Of a stretch of DNA of 64,000 nucleotides, positions 10,492 to 22,438 are shown in pieces. Below the pieces are notes generated by a model. It was not told the origin of the DNA, ran no database searches, and saw only the letters and a list, made by a program, of their open reading frames with translations. The stretch lies in assembly GCF_001506165.1 (NCBI RefSeq), contig NZ_CP011427.1:744001-808000 (forward strand). Direction: 5' to 3'. Source of the DNA: Pantoea vagans. GTDB lineage: Bacteria > Pseudomonadota > Gammaproteobacteria > Enterobacterales > Enterobacteriaceae. The translations under genes and the position numbers were made by a program. Position 1 is the first letter of the stretch; every line of letters starts with the position of its first letter.

Positions 10492-11808
10492 ATGGCGCAA
10501 TTTTACTCCGCAAAACAGCGCGTGACGACTAAGCAACGTATTACCGTCACCATTGAAGACCTTGATCCCTTCGGACAAGGTGTTGCGCGCCATAAAGGTA
10601 AGGCGATGTTTGTCAGCGGCGCGCTGCCGGGTGAACAGGCTGAGGTCACGGTGCTGGAGGACAAACGTCAGTACGCGCGAGCCAAAGCCAATAAGATCAC
10701 CAACCCAAGTGCGCAGCGTGAGAAACCGCGCTGTGTGCATTTCGGCGTGTGCGGCGGCTGCCAGCAGCAACATGCGGCGGTTGAACTGCAGGAGGAAAGT
10801 AAAGCGCGCGCGCTCAGCCGCATGCTCAACCGGGATACGCTCTTGCCGGTGCGTGTGGATGAAATCATCAGCGGTGCCCCTTGGGGCTATCGCCGTCGTG
10901 CGCGTTTGGGGTTGCAGTGGCAACCAAAACAGCAACGTTTGCAGATGGGATTCCGTCAGGCGGCGAGTAATGATCTGGTGGCGTTAACTCAGTGCCCCGT
11001 TTTGGTGCCCGAGCTTGAGGCATTATTGCAACCCTTGCACCGCTGCCTCAGCAGCTTAAATGCGGTCAGGCGTTTGGGCCACCTGGAGCTGGTACTGGCC
11101 GATAATGGGCCGCTGATGGTGCTGCGTCATCTTGATGCATTGTCCGCTGGCGATCGTGCAAAACTGGAACGCTTTTCGCATGAGCACAAGTTGATGTGTT
11201 ATCTGGCCAACGGCAGTGACAGCTTGCAGCCGCTGGGCGAATACGCACCTTTCTACCAATCTTATGATTTAAAACTGACTTTTAGCCCGCAAGATTTTAT
11301 TCAGGTTAATGACGGCGTGAATCAGCAGATGGTGGCGAAAGCCATTGAATGGCTGGATCTGCAGCCAGACGATCGGGTGCTGGATCTGTTTTGCGGTATG
11401 GGTAACTTCACATTGCCGGTAGGAAAGTTCGTACAAAATGCCGTGGGTGTGGAGGGTGTTGCAGCATTAGTCCGCCAGGCAGCGTATAATGCTGAACTGA
11501 ATAATCTTAAAAATGTCCGCTTTTTCCAGCACAACCTGGAGGAAGATGTTGCCCACCAGCCTTGGGCAGCGCAGGGTTTCAACAAGGTGTTACTGGATCC
11601 AGCACGCGCTGGCGCCGCCGGTGTGATGTCGCATGTGGTTAAACTTGCGCCGCAACGTGTGGTCTATGTTTCCTGTAACCCCACAACACTTGCGCGCGAC
11701 AGTCAGGCATTACTGTCGGCGGGCTACCATTTGGAAAGGGTCGCGATGCTGGATATGTTCCCACATACCAGCCATCTCGAATCCATGGTGCTGTTTAGCA
11801 AAACATAA
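10492..11808 (+). CDS. rlmD: 23S rRNA (uracil-1939-C5)-methyltransferase RlmD
   Basis: SAM-dependent methyltransferase modifying U1939 of 23S rRNA. It has 438 residues. An N-terminal TRAM domain (about 15-70) is followed by the Fe-S cysteines C81, C87, C90 and a fourth in LTQCPVL near 166. The SAM site is [13 protein letters not shown] near 300, and the catalytic Cys is in [11 protein letters not shown] near 388. The divergent 91-base gap to barA must contain both promoters. relA follows 32 bases after its stop. Confidence 0.95.
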   Translation: MAQFYSAKQRVTTKQRITVTIEDLDPFGQGVARHKGKAMFVSGALPGEQAEVTVLEDKRQYARAKANKITNPSAQREKPRCVHFGVCGGCQQQHAAVELQEESKARALSRMLNRDTLLPVRVDEIISGAPWGYRRRARLGLQWQPKQQRLQMGFRQAASNDLVALTQCPVLVPELEALLQPLHRCLSSLNAVRRLGHLELVLADNGPLMVLRHLDALSAGDRAKLERFSHEHKLMCYLANGSDSLQPLGEYAPFYQSYDLKLTFSPQDFIQVNDGVNQQMVAKAIEWLDLQPDDRVLDLFCGMGNFTLPVGKFVQNAVGVEGVAALVRQAAYNAELNNLKNVRFFQHNLEEDVAHQPWAAQGFNKVLLDPARAGAAGVMSHVVKLAPQRVVYVSCNPTTLARDSQALLSAGYHLERVAMLDMFPHTSHLESMVLFSKT

Positions 11809-11840
11809 GCGGCGTTTTCGTCGTTATGGCAGGAGAGGAT

Positions 11841-14072
11841 ATGGTTGCGGTTAGAAGTGCGCATTTAAATACGGAAGGGGAATTTGCCCTTGACCAGTGG
11901 ATCGCCAGTTTAAATATTAATAATCCGCAATCCTGCCAGAAACTGGCGGATGCGTGGCGCTACTGTGAAGCCGAAACGCACGACCATCCAGATCAGGCTC
12001 TGTTGCTGTGGCGCGGTATTGAGATGGTGGAAATCCTCACCATGCTCAGTATGGACAACGACAGCTTACGCGCCGCGCTGCTGTTCCCGCTGGCAAATGC
12101 CGATGTGGTGAGCGAAGAAGAACTGGAAAAGTCCTTCGGTAAGGGCATTGTGTCGTTGGTTCATGGCGTGCGCGACATGGATGCCATTCGCCAGCTGAAA
12201 GCGATCCATAATGATTCCATGGCCTCAGAGCAGGTGGATAACGTCCGCCGTATGTTGCTGGCAATGGTGGAAGACTTCCGCTGCGTGGTCATTAAACTGG
12301 CCGAACGTATTGCCCATCTGCGCGAAATGAAAGATGCGCCAGAAGATGAGCGCGTGCTCGCGGCGAAAGAGAGCACCAACATCTATGCGCCGCTGGCCAA
12401 CCGTCTGGGCATCGGCCAGCTCAAATGGGAGCTGGAAGATTACTGCTTCCGCTACCTGCATCCTGACGAATACAAGCGCATTGCCAAACTGCTGCACGAG
12501 CGTCGTATTGATCGCGAAAGTTATATCGATGACTTCGTCGATAATCTGCGTAAAGAGATGCAGAAAGAGGGCGTGCGTGCCGAAGTCTATGGCCGCCCGA
12601 AACACATCTACAGCATCTGGCGCAAGATGCAGAAGAAGTCGCTGGCGTTCGATGAACTGTTTGATGTTCGCGCGGTGCGTATCGTGGCGGAACGTTTGCA
12701 GGATTGTTACGGCGCTTTAGGAACCGTGCACACGCTGTTCCGCCACCTGCCAAGTGAGTTTGACGATTACGTCGCCAATCCCAAGCCCAACGGCTATCAA
12801 TCGATTCATACCGTGGTGCTGGGTCCACAAGGCAAAACGGTGGAAATCCAGATTCGTACCCGCCAGATGCATGAAGATGCCGAGCTGGGTGTGGCGGCGC
12901 ACTGGAAATACAAAGAAGGCCCAACCGCCGCCAATGCGCGTGGCGCAGCGGGCCATGAAGGCCGGATTGCCTGGCTGCGTAAACTGATCACCTGGCAAGA
13001 AGAGATGGCTGATTCTGGCGAAATGCTGGAAGAGGTGCGCAGCCAGGTGTTTGATGATCGCGTGTATGTGTTTACGCCTAAAGGCGATGTGGTGGATCTG
13101 CCATCCGGTTCGACGCCGCTGGACTTCGCTTACCATATTCACAGCGATATCGGACATCGTTGTATCGGTGCCAAAATCAGCGGGCGCATTGTGCCCTTTA
13201 CCTATCAGTTGCAGATGGGCGATCAGATTGAAGTCATCACCCAGAAGCAGCCGAACCCGAGCCGTGACTGGCTGAATCCTAACCTCGGCTACATCACCAC
13301 CAGCCGTGGGCGTTCAAAGATTCACAACTGGTTCCGTAAGCAGGATCGTGACAAGAACATTCTGGCAGGTCGTCAGATTCTTGAGAGTGAATTGAGCCAG
13401 CTGGATATCAGTTTCCGCGAGGCGGAAAAAATTCTACTGCCGCGCTACAACGTCAGTTCGCAGGACGAGTTGCTGGCGATGATTGGCGGCGGTGATATTC
13501 GCCTCAATCAGATGGTGAATTTCCTGCAGGCCAAACTCCATAAGCCGAGCGCTGAAGAGGAAGACCGTGAAGCGCTGCGTCAGCTGACGCAAAAAGCTTA
13601 TACGCCAGCGCCGCGCAAAGAGGGCGGTCGTGTGGTGGTGGAGGGCGTCGGCAATCTGCTGCATCACATCGCACGCTGCTGCCAGCCGATTCCGGGCGAC
13701 GATATCGTGGGCTTTATTACCCAAGGCCGGGGTATTTCCATCCACCGCGCTGATTGTGATCAGCTTAATGAGCTGATCTCACACGCCCCGGAACGTATTG
13801 TTGATGCGGTATGGGGTGAGGATTATTCCAGTGGTTATTCGCTGGTGGTGCGCGTTACGGCCAACGATCGCAGCGGTTTACTGCGTGATATCACCACCAT
13901 TCTGGCGAATGAAAAAGTGAACGTACTGGGTGTTTCCAGCCGCAGCGACACCAAAAAACAGCTCGCTACCATTGATATGGATATCGAGATTTACAACCAG
14001 CAGGTGCTGGGCCGCGTGCTGGCTCGCCTCAATCAGGTGCCGGATATTATTGACGCGCGCCGCTTGAACTGA
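11841..14072 (+). CDS. relA: (p)ppGpp synthetase I RelA
   Basis: Ribosome-associated GDP/GTP pyrophosphokinase of the stringent response. At 743 residues (E. coli 744) it holds a degenerate HD domain, the synthetase domain with YGRPKHIYSIWRKM and NPKPNGYQSIHTVV, TGS, helical, zinc-finger (ARCCQPIPGD) and ACT domains. The hydrolase site reads AALLFPLANAD where bifunctional SpoT has a catalytic His-Asp pair, so the protein should be synthetase only. The start at 11841 (MVAVRS) follows CAGGAGAGG and matches E. coli. An in-frame ATG at 11826 lacks such a site. Confidence 0.97.
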   Translation: MVAVRSAHLNTEGEFALDQWIASLNINNPQSCQKLADAWRYCEAETHDHPDQALLLWRGIEMVEILTMLSMDNDSLRAALLFPLANADVVSEEELEKSFGKGIVSLVHGVRDMDAIRQLKAIHNDSMASEQVDNVRRMLLAMVEDFRCVVIKLAERIAHLREMKDAPEDERVLAAKESTNIYAPLANRLGIGQLKWELEDYCFRYLHPDEYKRIAKLLHERRIDRESYIDDFVDNLRKEMQKEGVRAEVYGRPKHIYSIWRKMQKKSLAFDELFDVRAVRIVAERLQDCYGALGTVHTLFRHLPSEFDDYVANPKPNGYQSIHTVVLGPQGKTVEIQIRTRQMHEDAELGVAAHWKYKEGPTAANARGAAGHEGRIAWLRKLITWQEEMADSGEMLEEVRSQVFDDRVYVFTPKGDVVDLPSGSTPLDFAYHIHSDIGHRCIGAKISGRIVPFTYQLQMGDQIEVITQKQPNPSRDWLNPNLGYITTSRGRSKIHNWFRKQDRDKNILAGRQILESELSQLDISFREAEKILLPRYNVSSQDELLAMIGGGDIRLNQMVNFLQAKLHKPSAEEEDREALRQLTQKAYTPAPRKEGGRVVVEGVGNLLHHIARCCQPIPGDDIVGFITQGRGISIHRADCDQLNELISHAPERIVDAVWGEDYSSGYSLVVRVTANDRSGLLRDITTILANEKVNVLGVSSRSDTKKQLATIDMDIEIYNQQVLGRVLARLNQVPDIIDARRLN

Positions 14073-14081
14073 TTTTTGCCA

Positions 14082-14145
14082 GGTCGGCATAAATGCCGAC
14101 CCTACATTCATTCGGTGCGTCGTAGGGTCGCCATTTATGGCGACC
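14082..14145. repeat. paired palindromes after relA (locus 1 of 3)
   Basis: GGTCGGCAT-AA-ATGCCGACC (14082-14101) and GGTCGCCAT-TT-ATGGCGACC (14126-14145) are perfect 9-bp inverted repeats. They are joined by a 24-base linker ending CGTAGG. CGACCCTAC (14097-14105) and GTAGGGTCG (14122-14130) are also inverted, so the pair can fold as one larger structure. TTTT follows the second arm and may give transcription termination after relA. In E. coli this gap holds mazEF. Confidence 0.7.
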
Positions 14146-14177
14146 TTTTCCATTTTTAACCGCTAAGGATCTCCCTC

Positions 14178-14984
14178 ATGACAGCCCTCAACCGCTTGCT
14201 CACTATCATGCAAACCCTGCGCGACCCGAAGCATGGCTGCCCTTGGGATCGTCAACAGACGTTCGCTTCCATTGCCCCTTACACGCTGGAAGAAACCTAC
14301 GAAGTGATCGATGCCATCCAGCGCGAGGATTTTGACGATCTGCGCGGTGAATTAGGCGATCTGCTATTCCAGGTGGTGTTCTACGCACAAATGGCGGATG
14401 AACAGCAGCGTTTCAACTTTGATGACATCTGCAATGCCATCAGCGACAAACTGGAGCGCCGCCATCCGCATATCTTCGCCAATGTGCAGGCAGACACCAC
14501 TCAGGAAGTACTCAAAAACTGGGAAGCGATTAAGCATCAAGAGCGAGCTGAAAAGTCGCAACATTCGGCGCTGGATGATATTCCAAAAGCACTGCCTGCC
14601 CTGATGCGCGCGCATAAAATTCAAAAGCGCTGCAGCACGGTGGGCTTTGACTGGAACACGCTGGGCCCGGTACTCGACAAAGTGTATGAAGAGATTGATG
14701 AGGTGATGCACGAAGCGCAGCAGGCGGTCATCGACAGCGACAAACTGGAAGAGGAGATTGGCGATCTGCTGTTCGCGACGGTGAATCTTTCACGCCATTT
14801 AGGTAGCAAAGCAGAAACGGCGTTGCAGAAAGCCAACGACAAATTTGAACGTCGCTTCCGCCAGGTTGAAAGCATTATCACGGAACAGGGGCTGGCAATG
14901 AACGACGCCACGCTGGAGCAGATGGAAGAGGCCTGGCAGCAGGTGAAAGCCTGTGAGAACAAAGACTCAGCGATTATTCCATAA
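14178..14984 (+). CDS. mazG: nucleoside triphosphate pyrophosphohydrolase MazG
   Basis: Housecleaning all-alpha NTP pyrophosphatase hydrolysing (d)NTPs to NMP and PPi; in E. coli it also lowers ppGpp during starvation. It has 268 residues with two MazG repeats. The first shows EETYEVIDAI and ELGDLLFQVVF (about 37-65) and the second EIGDLLFATVNL (about 193-205), which carry the EExxE/ExxD metal ligands. Ribosome site AAGGA is at 14165-14169. The gene keeps its E. coli neighbours relA and pyrG but not mazEF. Confidence 0.94.
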   Translation: MTALNRLLTIMQTLRDPKHGCPWDRQQTFASIAPYTLEETYEVIDAIQREDFDDLRGELGDLLFQVVFYAQMADEQQRFNFDDICNAISDKLERRHPHIFANVQADTTQEVLKNWEAIKHQERAEKSQHSALDDIPKALPALMRAHKIQKRCSTVGFDWNTLGPVLDKVYEEIDEVMHEAQQAVIDSDKLEEEIGDLLFATVNLSRHLGSKAETALQKANDKFERRFRQVESIITEQGLAMNDATLEQMEEAWQQVKACENKDSAIIP

Positions 14985-15135
14985 ATTGCCGATTATTCCT
15001 CCTTTGAGCATAATTTAGCCGCTTAAGCTTACTCGATTCAGCCTTGCGGCAACTTTGTGACGTACGTCAACATTTCACCCGCCTCTATCCGCTATGTTGT
15101 CGGCTGCAATGCGCGGGGATGGTGTGATTGATCAA

Positions 15136-15164
15136 TTGTGGCTTAGGACGACTTCGGGTATACT
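15136..15164 (+). promoter_or_regulatory. sigma-70 promoter of pyrG
   Basis: TTGTGG (15136-15141), a 17-base spacer and TATACT (15159-15164) make a good vegetative promoter about 50 bases before the pyrG start. The rest of the 234-base mazG-pyrG gap shows no gene and no clear terminator. Confidence 0.6.
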
Positions 15165-15203
15165 ATTTTCCCGTCTTGGTTATTCCATCGTCTTTAAACC
15201 TAA

Positions 15204-16856
<1,653 letters not shown>

Positions 16857-16866
16857 GAGTTTAACG

Positions 16867-16895
16867 AACAGCGCGCGAACTTTTCGCGCGTTGTT
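16867..16895 (+). terminator. stem-loop between pyrG and eno
   Basis: AACAGCGCGCGAA pairs with TTCGCGCGTTGTT (13 bp with one G-U) around a 3-base loop, followed by TGTCT rather than a pure T-run. It is probably a weak terminator or attenuator allowing partial read-through from pyrG into eno. Confidence 0.5.
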
Positions 16896-16909
16896 TGTCT
16901 TAGGATTGA

Positions 16910-18229
<1,320 letters not shown>

Positions 18230-18270
18230 TGGTCTGCTGATGTGGCCTGACCGGCTGCATCATCGCTAAT

Positions 18271-18304
18271 AAAGCCCCGCCTCGTGCGGGGCTTTTGCTT
18301 TTTG
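18271..18304 (+). terminator. rho-independent terminator of eno
   Basis: AAAGCCCCGC-CTCGT-GCGGGGCTTTT, a 7-bp GC-rich core extended by A:T pairs, followed by TGCTTTTT. It lies 41 bases after the eno stop. Confidence 0.85.
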
Positions 18305-18377
18305 CTGCGAAGCAGCTGTGAACCGACGGCGAAAATCTGCCATAATCTGCGCCTCGAATTTTAGACGTGAGTAAAAA

Positions 18378-19049
18378 ATGTTCTACCCGATTAACGAAAT
18401 GTTCCAGACCCTGCAGGGTGAAGGTTTTTACACCGGTGTTCCGGCGCTGTTCATCCGCTTGCAAGGATGTCCGGTGGGCTGTAGCTGGTGTGATACCAAA
18501 CATACCTGGGAAAAGCTGGCCGATCGGGAGACATCGCTGGGCGATATTCTGGTGAAAACCGTGGAGAGCGACGCCTGGGGCAGCGCCGATGCGGCAATGC
18601 TGATTGAGACCATTCAGCGCCAGGGTTGGACCGCGCGCCATGTGGTGATCACCGGCGGCGAACCGGCGATTTTCGATTTGCGCCCGTTAACAGAAGCGCT
18701 GGAAGCCGCAGGCTTTGACTGCCAGATTGAAACCAGTGGCACCCATGAAGTGCAGTGCTCAGAAGCCACTTGGGTGACGGTTTCACCCAAAGTGAATATG
18801 CGTGGCGGTTATGATGTGTTGCCGCAGGCGTTGCAGCGAGCCGATGAAATTAAACATCCGGTGGCGCGTGAGCGTGATGTGGAAGCGTTAGATGCGTTGC
18901 TGGCCGGTCTGCACGACGATAAAAATCGTATTGTTGCGCTGCAACCGATCAGCCGTGGTGATGCGGCGACCAAACTGTGCATTGAGACCTGTATTGCCCG
19001 CAACTGGCGCCTTTCAATGCAGACACACAAGTATTTGAATATCGCCTGA
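18378..19049 (+). CDS. queE: 7-carboxy-7-deazaguanine synthase QueE
   Basis: Radical-SAM enzyme converting 6-carboxytetrahydropterin to 7-carboxy-7-deazaguanine, a queuosine precursor. It has 223 residues, as in E. coli. The cluster motif is a canonical CX3CX2C, C31-PVG-C35-SW-C38, followed by VVITGGEPAIFDL. Its substrate is made by QueD, encoded about 0.9 kb away on the other strand, so the two pathway genes bracket the pyrophosphatase gene. No preQ1 riboswitch-like fold was recognised in the 70 bases upstream. Confidence 0.94.
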   Translation: MFYPINEMFQTLQGEGFYTGVPALFIRLQGCPVGCSWCDTKHTWEKLADRETSLGDILVKTVESDAWGSADAAMLIETIQRQGWTARHVVITGGEPAIFDLRPLTEALEAAGFDCQIETSGTHEVQCSEATWVTVSPKVNMRGGYDVLPQALQRADEIKHPVARERDVEALDALLAGLHDDKNRIVALQPISRGDAATKLCIETCIARNWRLSMQTHKYLNIA

Positions 19050-19056
19050 TAAACCA

Positions 19057-19124
19057 GGTGCGCATCAATGCGCACCCTTTGAAAACTGCGCTGGATTGTC
19101 GTAGGGTTGCCATTCATGGCGACC
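19057..19124. repeat. paired palindromes after queE (locus 2 of 3)
   Basis: GGTGCGCAT-CA-ATGCGCACC (19057-19076, perfect) and GGTTGCCAT-TC-ATGGCGACC (19105-19124, one G-U) are separated by 28 bases, the linker again ending GTCGTAGG. A decayed third half (CAGCCATTCATAGCGACC, about 19146-19163) follows. The pair lies between the converging queE and pyrophosphatase genes. Confidence 0.65.
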
Positions 19125-19172
19125 CTGGCCATCACCGCGCTGATTCAGCCATTCATAGCGACCTTATCGCCA

Positions 19173-19772
19173 TTATTGCTTCGCTTTATACGCGTCGAAT
19201 GCCTGTTTGATTTCTGTTTTGGCTTTCGCCGCATCCTCAAATCCATTTAACTCCACTTTCTTACGACCGTCCGGCAACTGCTTGTAGACGCGGAAGAACG
19301 CCTGCAGACGCTCCTGCTCCATCTTCGGCAGATCCTTCATCTCTTTGATGTCGTCGTAAGTGGGGTCGATCTTGCTGGTGGGCACTGCAACGATCTTGTC
19401 GTCCACTTCACCCCCATCAATCATCTTCAGCACGCCAATCGGGCGCAGTTTGATCAGCGTACCCGGTTGCAGCGGCGCACGGGTATAGAAGATCACATCC
19501 AGCGGATCGCCATCACCACCCAGTGACTGGGTCAGTGAACCGTAGTTCGCTGGATAGGCCACCGGCATCGACTGAAAACGGTCGGCAACGATAAAGCCGG
19601 TTTTCGCGTCGGTTTCATATTTGATCATGCCGCCCGCAGGGATCTCAGTCACCGCATAGAACTCATCCGGGACTTTATCGGGTTGTGGGAAATCCAGCAC
19701 GTTTTGCGCCTGAACGGCGGCAGAGGCGGAAATAAGCAAAGCAATAACAGAAAGGCGTTTTACCAGGTTCAT
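19173..19772 (-). CDS. exported family-I inorganic pyrophosphatase
   Basis: Hydrolyses pyrophosphate to phosphate. It has 199 residues. Residues 1-22 form a signal peptide (KR, hydrophobic core IALLISASA, cleavage at AVQA/QN), so a periplasmic location is predicted, unlike cytosolic Ppa. All known E. coli Ppa catalytic positions appear kept: Glu in TEIPAGG, IKYE, DRF, YPANYG, the triple-Asp signature DGDPLD, the VDDK segment and VYKQL. It converges on queE. It is a second pyrophosphatase, not the essential ppa; substrate and role outside the cytoplasm are unknown. Confidence 0.88.
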   Translation of the reverse strand: MNLVKRLSVIALLISASAAVQAQNVLDFPQPDKVPDEFYAVTEIPAGGMIKYETDAKTGFIVADRFQSMPVAYPANYGSLTQSLGGDGDPLDVIFYTRAPLQPGTLIKLRPIGVLKMIDGGEVDDKIVAVPTSKIDPTYDDIKEMKDLPKMEQERLQAFFRVYKQLPDGRKKVELNGFEDAAKAKTEIKQAFDAYKAKQ

Positions 19773-19979
19773 TGTTGATTCTCTTGATCTTTAATGAAGG
19801 AGACAACAACGTAGAGGGCGAGGGTTACAGAGATATGAATAAACGATAAAAAATGGAGAGACCAAATATTCCACGTTGCAGGAAGGCGGCAACTGAGCGC
19901 ATCCCCAGAAGCTTACATCAGTAAGTGACTGGACTGGGTGAGGGCAGTCAACGCACCTGCAGCATGGAAGATGACGGTC

Positions 19980-20339
19980 TCAGCCGCGATAGACGCAGCC
20001 TGCGGTACAGGTCTCTTTAATCATCACTGCACTCAGTTCTGGCAAGATCGGCTTCATCTGATCCCAAATCCATTTCGCCAGCACTTCGCTGGTCGGGTTT
20101 TCCAGGCCAGGAATATCATTGAGATAGTGATGATCGAGACGATCATAAATCGGCTTAAACGCCGCCTTCAGCTCGGCAAAATCCATTACCCAACCGGTAT
20201 GCGCATCCACTTCACCGGTGATTTCCAACCGTACCAGGAACGAATGGCCATGCAGGCGACCACACTTATGCCCTTCAGGCACATGCGGTAAGCGGTGGGC
20301 TGATTCGAACTGGAACTCTTTAAATAGCGTGGTAGACAT
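19980..20339 (-). CDS. queD: 6-carboxy-5,6,7,8-tetrahydropterin synthase QueD
   Basis: Zn-dependent enzyme of the PTPS family converting dihydroneopterin triphosphate to 6-carboxytetrahydropterin, the QueE substrate. It has 119 residues. Zn ligands and the catalytic Cys are in FESAHRLPH and [12 protein letters not shown] (H15, C26, H30, H32), with LDHHYLND further on. The start at 20339 (MSTTLFKEF) matches E. coli; longer in-frame starts run into the divergent cysJ upstream region. Confidence 0.95.
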   Translation of the reverse strand: MSTTLFKEFQFESAHRLPHVPEGHKCGRLHGHSFLVRLEITGEVDAHTGWVMDFAELKAAFKPIYDRLDHHYLNDIPGLENPTSEVLAKWIWDQMKPILPELSAVMIKETCTAGCVYRG

Positions 20340-20635
20340 AATGGCTCTCAGACTTAAAAACCGCCGAATTCTACCTGAATCACAGATTTTTCGCACCCGC
20401 TACGAGCGAAAAGGGCATTTTGCGGCATCTTTCTCACTATGCCTAATCTAATGCATTGAATAAAAACGGGTTTATTTACCACTTTTGCCGATTAACTTTA
20501 CCCGAAAAACCACTTAGTCATTTTGGTTATTTAATATGTCGAAGGCTTATTTAATCGTTAATATACAGCCCGGTAACCTACCCACTCTTCCGCCACCGAT
20601 TGGTCCGGACTTCATACACTGGAATGTTTAACGCG
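20340..20635. promoter_or_regulatory. divergent queD-cysJ regulatory region
   Basis: Just under 300 bases, notably A+T-rich between about 20455 and 20565 in contrast to flanking genes. E. coli cysJIH is activated by CysB bound to such an AT-rich stretch. A TAATAT hexamer at 20559-20564 could be a -10; no good -35 is present, which fits an activator-dependent promoter. CysB control is inferred from the family. Confidence 0.4.
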
Positions 20636-22438
20636 ATGACGACTCAGGCACCAGGTTCAATGCTCCCGCTTAATCCCGAGCAACTCGCGCGCTTACAGGC
20701 GGCGACCACGGATTTCAACACCACCCAGATGGCCTGGCTCTCCGGCTATTTTTGGGGCATGGTCAACCAGACACCCGGTGCCGCCGCTGCGCCAGCACCG
20801 GTTCAGGCTGAGACGCCGACCATTACGCTGATCTCCGCTTCGCAGACCGGTAACGCACGTCGCCTGGCTGAGCAACTGCGCGACGACCTGCTGGCCGCCA
20901 AGCTGAACGTCAATCTGGTCAATGCTGGCGACTACAAATTCAAACAGATCGGCCAGGAAAAATTGCTGGTGGTGGTGACCTCGACGCAAGGTGAGGGTGA
21001 GCCGCCAGAAGAAGCTGTTGCGCTGCATAAATTCCTGCTGTCGAAGAAAGCGCCGAAATGTGAAGGTACCGCTTTTGCCGTATTCGGCCTCGGCGATACC
21101 TCCTACGAATTCTTTAGTAAAGCCGGTAAAGACTTTGATGAGCGTCTGGCCGAGCTGGGCGCAGAACGCCTGCTGGCTCGCGTTGATGCCGACGTGGAAT
21201 ACAAAGAGCAGGCCGCTGCCTGGCGTCAGCAAATCACTGAGATTCTGAAAGCGCGTGTACCCAGTGCGCCCTCTGCCGTAGCGGCAGTGGCCTCGACAGG
21301 TGCCGTCAACGAAATCCACAGTAGCCCATACAGCAAAGAAGCGCCGCTCACGGCCAGCTTCGCCGCAAACCAAAAAATCACCGGCCGCGATTCAGATAAA
21401 GATGTACGTCATATTGAAATCGACCTTGGTGATTCCGGCCTGCGCTATCAGCCGGGTGATGCGTTGGGTGTGTGGTTTGAAAACGACGCCGAGCTGGTGC
21501 AGGAGTTGCTGCAACTGGTTTGGTTGAAAGGTGACGAACCGATTGAAGTGAACGGCGAAACCCTGCCGCTGGCGGAAGCACTGCAAAAGCATTATGAACT
21601 GACGGTGAATACTCCGCAGATCGTCGAGCAGTATGCCGCGTTGTCACGTAACGATGCGCTGCTGGCGCTGGCCGGTGATAAACCAAAGCTGCAGAGCTAT
21701 GCGCAGAGTTTCCCAATTGTCGATATGGTGCGTCAGGCACCGACGGAATTGAATGCGGAACAACTGACCGGGCTGCTGCGTCCGCTCACGCCGCGCCTCT
21801 ACTCTATCGCCTCGTCACAAGCGGAAACCGACACCGAAGTGCATATCACGGTGGGGGCGGTGCGCTACGAAATTGATGGTCGTCAGCGTGGTGGCGGTGC
21901 TTCAACCTGGCTGGCGGATCGCATCGAAGAAGACGGTGAGATTCGCGTGTTCATTGAACACAACGACAACTTCCGTCTGCCAGCGAATCCGGAAACGCCG
22001 GTGATCATGGTCGGCCCAGGCACGGGCATCGCACCGTTCCGCTCCTTTATGCAGCAGCGTGATAACGACGGCGCGAGCGGTAAAAATTGGCTGTTCTTTG
22101 GTAACCCGCACTTCACCGATGATTTCCTCTATCAGGTGGAGTGGCAGAAATACGTTAAAGATGGCTTGCTGACTAACATTGATTTAGCGTGGTCACGCGA
22201 CCAGGCTGAGAAAATATACGTACAAGATAAAATCCGCGCGAAAGGGGCGGAAGTGTGGCGCTGGATTGAAGAGGGCGCGCACCTTTACGTCTGTGGTGAC
22301 GCTAATCGCATGGCGAAAGACGTCGAGCAGGCATTACTGGATGTGGTGGTCGAACACGGCGGCATGGATCGTGAAACGGCTGACGAATTTTTGAGTGAGC
22401 TGCGCATTGAGCGCCGTTATCAGCGAGACGTTTACTAA
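20636..22438 (+). CDS. cysJ: sulfite reductase flavoprotein alpha subunit CysJ
   Basis: NADPH-dependent FAD/FMN subunit passing electrons to CysI for six-electron reduction of sulfite to sulfide. It has 600 residues (E. coli 599). Flavodoxin-like FMN domain with [14 protein letters not shown] near 64 and [12 protein letters not shown] near 118, FAD-binding domain with RLYSIASS near 386, and NADPH domain with [12 protein letters not shown] near 460; it ends RRYQRDVY. The start at 20636 (MTTQ) matches E. coli; an ATG at 20624 would add four residues. The stop overlaps the cysI start (TAATG). Confidence 0.96.
   Translation: MTTQAPGSMLPLNPEQLARLQAATTDFNTTQMAWLSGYFWGMVNQTPGAAAAPAPVQAETPTITLISASQTGNARRLAEQLRDDLLAAKLNVNLVNAGDYKFKQIGQEKLLVVVTSTQGEGEPPEEAVALHKFLLSKKAPKCEGTAFAVFGLGDTSYEFFSKAGKDFDERLAELGAERLLARVDADVEYKEQAAAWRQQITEILKARVPSAPSAVAAVASTGAVNEIHSSPYSKEAPLTASFAANQKITGRDSDKDVRHIEIDLGDSGLRYQPGDALGVWFENDAELVQELLQLVWLKGDEPIEVNGETLPLAEALQKHYELTVNTPQIVEQYAALSRNDALLALAGDKPKLQSYAQSFPIVDMVRQAPTELNAEQLTGLLRPLTPRLYSIASSQAETDTEVHITVGAVRYEIDGRQRGGGASTWLADRIEEDGEIRVFIEHNDNFRLPANPETPVIMVGPGTGIAPFRSFMQQRDNDGASGKNWLFFGNPHFTDDFLYQVEWQKYVKDGLLTNIDLAWSRDQAEKIYVQDKIRAKGAEVWRWIEEGAHLYVCGDANRMAKDVEQALLDVVVEHGGMDRETADEFLSELRIERRYQRDVY

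Noticed and set aside
18305..18377. preQ1 riboswitch upstream of queE
   Set aside because: No pseudoknot-like C-rich/A-rich arrangement could be found in the 70-base leader.
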